A stretch of DNA of 64,000 nucleotides from Sipunculus nudus (lineage: Eukaryota; Annelida; Sipuncula; Golfingiida; Sipunculidae): assembly GCA_026874595.1 (NCBI GenBank), contig CM049311.1, positions 69,667,453 through 69,731,452 of the forward strand, in the 5' to 3' direction. This document shows, piece by piece, positions 39,801 to 51,800 of this stretch (position 1 is the stretch's first letter; every line of letters starts with the position of its first letter). The translations under genes and the position numbers were made by a program. The notes beneath the pieces were generated by a model. That model saw nothing but the letters and a program-made list of their open reading frames with translations, was not told the DNA's origin and searched no databases.

Positions 39801-42800
39801 ACATCCATGAAATATTGAGAACATATCAATCAGGTCTGTACATTTTAGGCCTAACGCTGGTGTTTTAATTATTTACCCATTCTGTATAATTCAGATCACC
39901 ACAATTATCAAAATGCCTTTTTTAAATTAATTATAAGAATAATAGTACACAGAGAGTAATATGACTAAATATATTTTTTTCTAACTTGTGTTTTCCTATA
40001 CCAAGCTAATGTGTTCACCTTTTAGAGTTAACCATGAAAGCAGGTATATATAGTTAGTATATTAATGATTAACATGTTTTTTTTTATGAATAAGTGTATT
40101 GAAACCTACAGAGATTATGCAGATACTCATACTGTTACATACATGGATATTAAGTATCATGGGCAAAGGGAATTTAGCATTAATCTCATTGACTGTTCAG
40201 TAGTGAATACAGTATGAAATTTCATGACTGATTAGTGAATATTCATTATGTGATAATTTAATGCAGGAAGTTTTCTTGTTGCGCCTTAGAGTTACTTTCC
40301 TGTTTACTTTTTGTGCTCTTTCTTTCACATTGGCAGCATATATTGAATGTGCATCAGTTTTTCTTTTCTTTTCCTTCAAAAATACTTTAATAAAAGTAAA
40401 TTTCTGCCAATTAACCCACACCTGCTACTGCCTTGAGCCTTTGGCACCTGTCTGATTAGTAATAATTTACCAAGTAGAAGTAGACTTTTCACAATAAAAA
40501 AGGAGGGCACTGTGTTTTATATATCTATTTATTTTCATAGTTTAACTTTTTTACTGGTGTTTCTATATTCCAGCTTTTGCACTGTTGAATAATTCTAGGT
40601 TAATAGCCTTAGGTTGACAATCTTTTTACGAGTTTCAGATTGGTTGCAAGTATTTATTGGTACAAAAATGCACCATATATGACAGATCATTTAACATCCT
40701 TTATATCATTTTTTATACATCTTGACCTTTGACATGGCAGCAACATCAGAGACGATCTCTCTCCTTACAGAAGCATACTTGTGTTTGTACTGCATACATA
40801 GCACCATGCCATCATTTTACCACAGACACAGATAGCTAGTGTTAGCTGATGCCTGGCTTATGTGTGTCTTAGGATTTGTACAGGAGAATGACACTTTGTA
40901 TCTGTCTTCCTTTCTAGTTCTTAGCGTGGGTGAGCAAGGCTTCTGGGAAGGCCGTGTCGGCAACAAGGAGGGCTGGTTCCCAAGTAATCATGTACAAGAG
41001 GTCAAAATGAGCAGGCAGAGTAAGTAACGTTTCATAACCTCCTTATAGTTACAGAGTTAAAAGACGCCCCAGTCTTGAGTTCAAAACCAAACCTGTCTAC
41101 ACATGGTTGAAGTATTAGTAAAATTGATGTGCCTTGTGAGAAAGTCTAATTGCTACCAGAGATTTATGCTTGTCGTGAAAATAACACTTTTAACAGCAAC
41201 AAAGTTTCATACCATTGTAGGTAACAAGTTAAGTGTAACAATCAGAAAACAGACAGCTTATATTTTTGGGAATATTTACAGATTAAGTTAAATAAATTTC
41301 AGTTACTGGTTTTGAAGACAACAATTGCTGAAGCTTTGTGAGATAATATGTACTGAATTAAAGCTTAACAAAACATTTTATGCATGACGTTTTGTAACTG
41401 TTGTACAGAAGCTTATTTATTTGAAAACTTATTGGTATGGAAATCAGAAGGAACAGAAAATTACATTGCATAACCAATGAAAGGACACAATAAGGAAAAT
41501 CATATGATAGGAAAATTAGCAGTGTACATGTATGCTCATACTTTACCATGTTTAAATGTAGACAAAACCTTTATTTTCATAGATTTAAAAAAAAATTACT
41601 GAAAAAAATATAATATAAATGATTATGCTTGAATGAGTAACAGCTGTTGGTTTAAAGGAATCTGTGTGTATAAGTAGGATAAAAATACGTGTGTACCAAG
41701 GTCAGTATAAGTATTGTTTAAATGGTCTACCCTGTATATCTGTAAACTTGATTATCTTGGTCACATCCATGTTCATCTCAGTATTTTATAATCCGTGTTC
41801 TATTGCATAGCAGTTTTTGCTTCCATTTATCAGATTGACAATTAGAAATAAGGGTGTCCTCTTTTTTTCAGATTCTAGTGATAAAGATGACATTCTAATC
41901 AAAAGGGATACCCTGACAGCCATCGCCTCTGGCACCAGGTAAGCTATCTTATAATGCATTTATAAAAGTTGTGACAGCTTGTATAAACTGTGTCTGCATC
42001 ATTGACTGTAAGAAATAATACAAATGCCCTATCAGAAAAAAATGCTCAGAAAAAGCCATGGGTAAGAGAGGGGGGTTGGGGGTGGTAGGGGGTGAGAGGG
42101 GGGTGGAGAGGAGGATTGCAGCCCCTTGTTGAACAGACAGGACAGGAAGACATGACATTCACCCGCACCCTTTCACATTTCAAGTCCAGCTTCTTGGAAG
42201 TGCTATGGAGCTTGAATCTTCATTTGTTTTTTTCTGGGGATTATTCCTGTCCCTGTACACAGAACTCTTGAGATTCTGAACATTCCACAATGACACGTCG
42301 GTCAGTTTGACTTTTTACTATGATGCAGTACATGCACCTTCAAAGTAATATACACAAGGTTTACTATCATTGCATGTTAAGTATTTATGATGTCAGCAAA
42401 CTAAATTGTAAATTCAGTAGGTACAATCCTATAAGGCAATTTCCAGTTCTCTAATTCTCAAAGTTCAGTGAAACCTCCCAATTACAGACGCTGATTGGAC
42501 TTCAGGTTTTGTCCATAATAGAGAGGTGCCTGTATTAGAAGTGACAGCTCTCCACATATCAATTTACTGTTACTGCCTGAACATCCATAGGTCTATAACA
42601 GAGTGATACCGGAAAAGAGAGCCTTCTCTGTAATGTTATTTTCAAAATAGGTTTATTCTCTTATTAGAAGATACTATCCATGTTTAATTTCATACAAGGA
42701 TGTTGTCAGTTCCTATTATTTTCACTAGTCTCTCTGTTGAATTTAATGAATACCCAAACTATGCAGTCAGTAACGCTCATTTGGTAGGAATATTAGTCAG

Positions 42801-45800
42801 CTGCTTAAATTGGACCTGGCAGTAGTTCATGAAGATATGTTTACTTTCTGTGTAACATCTATAATAGTTTAGGCCTATTTTTGACAACTTTACTGATAAA
42901 TTTTATAAAACTCTTTTGGTTACTTTTACAAGGTATCAAGGGAGAAAAGCAGGTTCATGTGTCCTATTTTCTCACAGTTCTTGTCTTGCAGTGAAGGCAA
43001 CATCTTCAGTCAGTATCAAAGACACATTTGGACACCTTATCTTTGCCACAGTATTAAAAAATAATTGATCAACTCTATTTCATTTGAGATTACGCCATAC
43101 ATAAAAATCAAACAGTTTGGCTTTTTTAATATAAATTGAGAACATTGTACACAGTCAACTAGAACTAATCAAACCATTGACATCTGTACATCATCTTTTA
43201 AAGCTACGTGACCTCATGAATATTAATGACTGTGTGACCAGGAGATTGATAGTAAAACCATCTGGTGTAGTTGTCTAATCATTTATCATTGAATTTGGCT
43301 GCTCAAAACTATGTGCACATATGATTTCATTAAGTAAGGCTATTGTCAGTGTTTTTCAGAATCAGCTGCAAGTTACACTGCAAAAAGATTCCTACTGGTT
43401 AACGGAGTATTTTCTCTGACTATTAATTAAAGATAATGAGTCACTATCCAGGAATTTCTTAATGCTTAATTGATTTTCTGTGGTTTTGATGCATGGTTAT
43501 TAACAAGCTAGTCATAGGTAAATATATGACCTTAGTTGCTGCACTGTACAGTTAAAATATTCATATGCTCGTGTTGTGTTTATGTGCTATTGTTTTCAAA
43601 TCTGCTTCATGACATTAGTCATGTGTACCGATTCCTATACAGACACAGCCTTACATTCAAATTTATCAGTATAAAAAGACAGCATGCCATTCAGCATGAA
43701 ACCTGTTTTCCGATCGTTTTGTCCAGTTGGTTGTTCAGGAACTATCATATTTCTGACATAGCTAGATATTATCGCAGTTATGTTGTGTGTGGAGCCATAA
43801 CACATTTTAACAACATGTTGGGGTTCATTTTGACGTCGTTCTGTACAAGACTGACAGACATTACTCATAATTGTTTACCTTTCCCAGGCTGCTCAGTCCC
43901 ATGCTCCCGAGTGACAGACACATCGCGTGTATTGTGTAGTTACGTTAGATTTATGTCATAAGCAAAATAACAGGTGTAACAGTAATGAATTATTCAACAT
44001 GGATCTGATAGTACCTACCGTCTGTGTGTGATGTAATTTTGTGTTTTTTCTGTGCATTTTTTTTAAAAGAAAAGTGTACACTGCTGCTGATGAAGACTGT
44101 ACTCAGCCACATGTGCCATATTTTCTTCACAGATTGTTAATGTAGCATCCTTGTTGGTTTCATTATTGATGAGGTCACTCATGGCTCTCTAGGAATAAAG
44201 ATGGTTTTTGTCCTCCCACTGGAGTATTCATATATAGCTGGGGTGTTCCATCAAGCGTGACTGCCTCATGTATGCAGTTAGCCACACAATGCTAGTGGGT
44301 TTACATAGGAGACATATCAGTGGGCAGGAATTCATAGCTTGTGTGTCAGTTTTTGCAGTAGGGAGACTCTCATTTCTCTACTGGGGATGTGTGTGTCGTA
44401 TATGAGCACAAGGGACTGAGAGTTGAGACAACGGATTGTTTACCTGTATACAGAGATGTTTACCTAAGGTGGCCTTAGAAGGCACGGCACTGCACGCAGA
44501 GTTTCCACAAGACTGCCTGTGAAAGGACTACTCACCTGTACTTACTGTGCCGTGCAGATCTAGGCCTGTTCAATGAAGGGAAGCGCCATTTGCTTGTCAT
44601 TTTGTTCCTTTTGCATTCCAAACTGTAAGCGGATCGAGTTTGTATGTGACCAAACTGGGAATGCCTAGGAGTGGATCTGTCATGTCATATTTCAAATTAC
44701 ACTTGAATTGTCTCTGATGGACTTATGTTAATGGTATGGAAGACTTGGCTTGGTGTGTGAATATATAATCCCTTCAGGATGTCTTCACCCAGGCATAGTA
44801 AATCTAAGCAGGTAGCCAAGCCTGACAGGATGCATCAAAGCATACCTGTTAAGCAGGAGGCAGAAAGACATCACCGACACTATAAACGTAATGACAACTG
44901 GGACACATCAAGTGTGCATAGTGTGCAGTCCAGCCCAGGTCGTGTGTTGGCCCATAAACGTCAAGGTGGATCCACACCACGAGGCACCATTTCTCGTTCA
45001 GGAGGACTACAAGTAGTGTCCACTTTCATTGAACATGGAGGAGATATCCACGTAGAACCTGCACCAATCCCCAGAAGACCAGCACCGCCACCCCCAAAAA
45101 ACACACAGCCAAGGACTCTGTCACGCACGGAGGGGATTAATATATCTAAGGACCTGGAGAAAGATAAAGCTCTTGCTTCTAATGACGGAAATTGGATAAT
45201 ACAAACAGACAGCATGGAAAGGTTAGTTAGATCAAAATCACAGGCCCACTCTGCCGCAGATATAGCCAGCTTAGCCTCAGCATTAGGAAGCCCAAGTCAT
45301 GGAGGAGGAGTTGAGTATGACGAAGAGGGTCGCCTTGTTGGTGTGCCCAAAATTAACAAATCTCCGTCTGTAAGTGATATGTCATTTAAGAAGCGCAGTT
45401 TACCGGAAGGTGCTGCATCTATACTGGTTGATCCAGCCCTGTATCGGAACCAGCCAGAATCACCCGATAGCGGAGTGGCTTCTCCATTAGAAAACAGTGG
45501 TGCCAGCAGTATGCCGACAACCCCCAGAGGTGCACTGCCAAGTGAAGCAACCAGTACTTACCATACAGTTGGTTCTGCACATCGCAGACTTGTTGCTTCA
45601 GATAGTGCTCCAGTACAGGTGCATATGAACACAGTGTATCAACCAATGCCAGACTCAAGGCCAGTCCAACAACCGCCATTAGTTGTCAGGCAACAACCTT
45701 TACCTGGAGGAAGGAATGTCAGTGCCATGGTTGTCAATCAGAATGCTACAATCCCAGGCCATACCCGCCATGCTTCTACCCCGATGGTTTTCCACTCCAA

Positions 45801-48800
45801 CATACCCCAAGGCCCACCACCTCAAAGTAATCCCGAGATCGGTAGAAGACAACTGGTCTATCAGGGAGGACAGCCTGCTGTTTCCCAGCAGCAGCCCACA
45901 GTAACAATGTTTAAAGGAGTACCGGGGCAAATACACTACATGCGAACTGTTCCAAGAAATTTCCGAGCTACATCAGCACCAGGTGCTGCAAACAGGAGCA
46001 TGACTGTTAACACTGTGGTACCAGCACCAAGGCAGGGTTATGCAGCCACCTACAAAGGCTCAACTGTTAAAGTACAGGTACCATCCTACAGCAGGGAGGA
46101 GGCTGATGGGATGACAAGTGCTGCATCAATCCTTGAGGCACACAAGAACTTTCGAAGTGATCCAAATCTTCTACAGGACCATGATATATATGATACTATC
46201 CCGATGGTTCCAAGGATAGAAACCAGGGTGGAGCAAACGCAAGCTTATAGGAAACCTCGAGTTTCAGAAAAATCTATGGGAGATGATGAGGTATTCGCGC
46301 AAGTGGATCCATCTAAAGGTGAAGTAGTTGCACAAGTGAATCCTCCTAGACCTGCAGTAGTTAGACAAGTGGATCCTCCTAAACCAACAATATTTGCACA
46401 AGCGGATCCTCCTAAACCAGCAGTATTTGCACATGTGGATCCTCCCAAACCTGTGTCACCACAGCCTCAGTATGTATACTCTTGTTTTCATCATATTCTT
46501 CTCTGTCAATATTTGCAAGTCATAAAGGTGAAACAGGGAAGACTGGAAAGAAAAGAAGTTTATGCCAGGGGATTTTTTTTAGGGGGGGGGAGTATCATGC
46601 TGCAAGTTCAGCCATTGAATTTTCAGGGATGTAGGTCCTTGTCTCAGTCAACTACTTACCAATATTTACTCTTTGTGTTCATTGGTAGTTTTCCCCAACC
46701 TTCATGTAAATTTTGGAAATTCTTTAAGCTAATGTTTATTAAACCTTATGTAATTGAATTATAATTCTCAAGCTCATCCAGTGCCTCATTTGGTCAGCAG
46801 GTCATAATTCTGGCAACATATATAAAAATTGCATTTTGTGTTAGTTCAAGAGGAGTTGATTTTATACCATATCTTGTGGAATGGTCTGAGGATATGTATT
46901 AGTTGTACTTTTGTTAAAACAACCAGGATCATATTTCTTTGGCTTGCCTTTGATATGATACACTTTTTTTATGCCATTGTAGATTTATTTGGAGCACAAT
47001 AAAGAACTGTCTCTTTTGATTAGGTTCAAGCAGTAGAGATGCTCACACAAAGCCTTCTGTACATCCCAGTCTTATGTCCTGCATTCCTATCATATAATGT
47101 GAATCTCTGTAAGGTGAGAAATAACACAGTTGGGTTGGGTATAAAAGAGTCCTTACTGTGCCATTTAACCCACTGGTGTACTTCATTGATTTTTAGAGTC
47201 ATGTTTTCATTGACATTTTTTGCATTTTTGCCTGTCTCTTCCATGTATTTTCAATGGATGGTTGAACAAGCATTAACACTTGTTTTTTTTTTATACCCAG
47301 TTTCAAAAGCCAAAATTTTTGAAATATCAAATGCCTTGCGAATGTCTAAATAATTTTTCTATATAAAACTTTATATATGCTCAAGTCTGGTTAATGTTTA
47401 CTTTACAAGGTCTATAGTCAGATGGTAGTTTATTTCCAAAATACAAGGTTGATTTATCAAGGGCTTTGTGCAGGTCTTATATTTCATTAGATTTCTCTGA
47501 AATGAAGCTGGTAAAGGTCAAATCAGTTCATAAGGTACATGAGAAGAAGACTGATGACAATTCCTTTTTATTTATTGATGCCAGTTTCAAAAGACAAGGT
47601 TGACATATCAAACACCTTATGAACATCTCATTAAAAGTAAATGAATTATGAAGCTGATGGAAAGAAATGCAGCTCCGAGGAATACCGAGATTCACAGTGA
47701 CACCTGGTCACACATGGTTGAAAGGGCAGATGTTGACCATAAAAGGATCTGCCTCAGTTGATGCAAGTTCTATGGTGGGTTGGCTTGAGTGTCACTCGTC
47801 ATAATGTTCATGATTGTCAAGGTCTTTACTCTTCTATTGTACGTTGCTGGCCCCAGTGTTCAACCCTCAACAGGTTCTCAACAGGGTCTTGGCAGATTTC
47901 CAAAGCAGTGTCCAATGTGTACAAGTTTTAAATAGGAGGCTTTCTCTGTAGTCTGCTTTATTTTTCTGCTTGCATAATCAGTTAGTTTACTTACCAGAAC
48001 ACCCAAAACAATATTTACATGCTCTAATGACAGGTTGGATGGCTTGCTGTGGTGAACCTCTGGTATTTTTTGTATTTTATCATTGTGTAGAGTTAAATTT
48101 GCTGCTGATGATGCATTGACAGAGATTAAAATGTTTTGTCGTAGAGCAGGGCTGAACATTCATCATCACCAGTTGATCAGTTATTACATATCAAACTTAA
48201 ACATAGATTTTTATGCACCTTCTGCCAAATTGTGGCATGCCTTGTGTTAAAACAGAAAGTTCTGGTCTGTCTCCTGGCTGGCTCTTTATATTTTATGTAG
48301 GACATTATCTATGATTGTTATTGTTCATGTATGTCTTTGATTGTTGTTGTTCAAGTATATATGAGATGTAAGTAACATTCCTGCATATTAATAACCTTGT
48401 GGGTGAGTGGGAGCATGAACCGTGACCTGAGTTTGATGTTCACCGACCTGAATCACACCGACAGGGAGTGTAATCCACCACCACGCACTCTTGTATAAAA
48501 ATGTCAACTATGTGTTCTTATTGTTTGGTACATGGTGGCATCAGTGTGTTTTATATGACTTACATTTGATATACATACATGATGAGGTGGTGTCATGGGT
48601 TAAAGTCACTCCTCATCATCTAAGGTTGATCATGTGACTCTTCATAGTCATCTGAGTTGCTGACATTCTCACAACACTGACATGGAATGTGGGAATGTGA
48701 CAAAAACACAGGTGTTAATTACTAATTATCCACCAGTTTTGAACATGTATCTTGACACAGTTTTGTGTTCTATTTTTTATGTAAATCCCATTCTTACACT

Positions 48801-51800
48801 TGCATTGTTAAAATTTATCAAATTTGCATTGGTGATAAAAGTTGGAATTTTCTCAGACATCTGAAAAATCTTATTGCCAGTCTATTCATTTTCTTATTTT
48901 AGCTAGCATGGTTTGCTATCTTTTGTCATCTTTTCTAAACCACAGGTCTTTGTCATGACAAAATTTCTGTTTGGAATACTAAAAGAAATATTCCTATAAT
49001 TATTTATTATTTTCATTGAGAATTTATTATTTCAAATGTTCTAACTGTAGAAATCATCATGTTGTTCTGTATAATGAATGGTAATCAGAAGCTCAGATGA
49101 AATGTTAGCATATGATGGCTGCTCTTGTAGGAATGAACCCAGGACTTGACCATTTAAGTATGGTCCTCTTATATCTAAAGGCCTAACTGGTTCAATTTTA
49201 ATACTGTTCTGTCGATCTAGGAGGAGGTAAACTTTCTCGTACCCATCCTCGGGTCAAAGGGTACTGGGTTTTAACCATAATGGTGTGGATATACAGACAG
49301 AGTTTTAACCTCAGGTTCAGATTTCAGATTCACAGTCCATTTCATTTAATTGATAAAGCTCAGAGAATCACACACCAGTCCCATCAGAATTATTCCACTG
49401 TGTTGGTTCACAGATGAAAACGCCTGACCCCTCCACACCCTTGGTCAGGCGGATATAATGATCTCGTGATGGTGCCAGGCTTAAACTGGTTAATCAGGAG
49501 GTTCACGACCTTTTTGTGCTTTAATGTTAATATGTGCCACAGTATTGTACTCTGGAGATTGTGTACACAGGGACACCAGCTACCGGACTGGTGCACCCAA
49601 TCTGATCCATTCATCATGGGAGAGGAGAGGCTCCTACAATCACTATTCATATACTCAGACAGTGAATACTCTCCAGTTGATTGGTGCTCTGGTATTGTCC
49701 AAGGATAATTCTCCAGACAACTAACAAATTATTTAAATATTTCCTGCTCTTGATTACTGTTCTTGATTCATACACTGTACGGGTGATCCTGTTTCCTGAT
49801 TTTGGACTGTTTGGTCTATGAAAGGATTCAGGGCTTACAAACAGTTCCTGTAATGCATTTCTTTACACACTGAATAATTTTAGATCTGGGTTTATTCTGA
49901 TATCCTAATGTAGGTCATGAAGTGAAATGAAATATTAGGGCTCCACAACATAAGCTGAGTCATATAATGGGTGGGGCTCCTGAAGGAACCTAAATAATTA
50001 TAAAAAGATTATAAATGATTTATGAAATATTGCATTGTCTTTAGACAAACTAATTTGACATGTATTTCATCAGGTTGGTTTTCCTAAGAAGTTTTTAACA
50101 GAATACATGAGCTTTTGATGTCAATGATAGGTTTCTGTATTTATCTTGTTGAGGCATGCACCGGGTTTGCTGATGATGGCTTGTGTGGGAGGGTGTTTTT
50201 TTTTTCTGTGACACCTCAGTGTGTATTTAAATACATGAAAAAAGCACACATGACATTCATTGCTGGTGACACCTGACAGTATAAAAAGAGAGCATTGATT
50301 CATTCTGCATGGTCTGTTGCACATGACAACAGTAATGCTGACTGTCAACACTAATTACTGCTTATAGATGGGTCTTCCAGCAGTTTTCCTTGTTGTATGG
50401 TCAAACTGTATTGTTAAATGTGTAAATGACTATTACCATAATTCATGTTGCAGACGTTCCCCAATTTCATTAACCTTTTAAATTTTGCCCAAGATTGGGA
50501 GGTTGTTCATGATACCATGGAGTATGATTGAAAATCTTGGAAAGTAAGGAAAAAAGTACAGAATAAGGATACTAAATAACCAGCATGAGACAGTTTGGAC
50601 AAGTTGACTCGTACCTTGTCTGGATGTGACATAGCCAAGTAGTTAAGACATTAAACTTGGTAGCTGAGGAACCTGGGTTCAGTTCCAAGTAAAAGAAAAA
50701 TAGTTTATGTGTCAGACGACCTCAGATATAATTATGGGCCTGGACAATTGAGGGGTAAAGTGCCTGGCCCTCTCTGCTGGAGATCCAGGTTCAATCCCCC
50801 ACTTGGCCGTGAGAGTAGGTTGTAGTGGCACATCTGAGGTTAGCTAGTTTTCTCTAAATTTTGTGGTTTCCTCCACCTTTAGACACTACTGAATGCCATT
50901 ACCTGAGCCGTTGAGAGTGTCTAGATGAGTTATAATAACTAGTTGTACACTCCATGTAAAATTGATAAGTTTATGATTTAATGATATTTGCTGAGTCTTC
51001 ACATATCTGTCCATAGTCTGGAGCTGGCACTGTATATCAGACAAGGATGAAGATATTTGTATGTTATTGATAAGGCTTATGTGATTTTAAGTAAGTTAAT
51101 ACGAGATTTGTTGGTATTTCTGTGGTATTTTGCTCATAAAGTAAGGTATTTATAATGACATGATACATCATACCTTATATACCACAATATATAAATCACC
51201 CTATGTAATATGGTGTGGCTGCCATACATACTGTTTATCATTTTGTCACTAATCTATGATCTATCAGTCATGCCCTATATTGCATACCCGATGACCATTT
51301 ATTCACTCTGCTTTGTCCTGGCTTAATTATTTCATACCATCTGCATGGTTAATTTCACTCTTCTTCTTAAAATGGTTAATTGTTCAACCTGAAATATATT
51401 TAATACCCATGGCCTCAAAGTTCTTCATGGTCTATTTATCTTCAAAATTTTATTTTTATGAATAAAAAATAAGATATCTGGGTGTATATTGCTTAGTTCT
51501 ATTCTTTGAAGAATTAAAAAAATTTGAGATTTCAAGAAACAACAGTTAGATACAGAATGGTTTGCAGACTTGTGGACTGAATGCATACATCTTATTGAAT
51601 AGTAAAGCGCTCATAGAAAATGCTATCCCTGAGATTAGAGGAATCAAATTTGAATTATCTGCAATTTTTATATAATTTGAAATTTTTGTCTTGTGTTGTA
51701 CATGATATATTTCAGTTTATATAAAAAATAACATTGTACCATTTGTGTCCTTTATCAGTACAATCATATTTTTTTCTCAAATGCCACTTAGCCATATCCT

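Larger units (their letters stand above)
41939..44777 (+). other. Shank intron 14
   Basis: A 2839-nt intron. It has a G-rich tract at about 42068-42115 and an inverted-repeat-element-like start (TTCAGTGAAACCTCCCAATT) at 42474. An unbroken frame of 141 codons at 43536-43961 resembles nothing I know. The acceptor before exon 15 is TATAATCCCTTCAG. Confidence 0.8.

Noticed and set aside
43536-43961. 141-codon open frame in intron 14
   Set aside because: No recognisable family, no codon or domain signal and no splice context. It is most likely a chance open stretch, although long for AT-rich DNA.
44961-46448. Several minus-strand and alternative-frame open frames inside exon 15
   Set aside because: Shadows of the long, biased-composition coding exon. 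The one at 46245-46448 merely translates the 33-nt repeat backwards.
50735-50830. Possible functional tRNA genes at 9611, 17266, 50625 and 50735
   Set aside because: Box A/B resemblance is present, but acceptor, D and T stems do not close convincingly. SINE heads explain them better.
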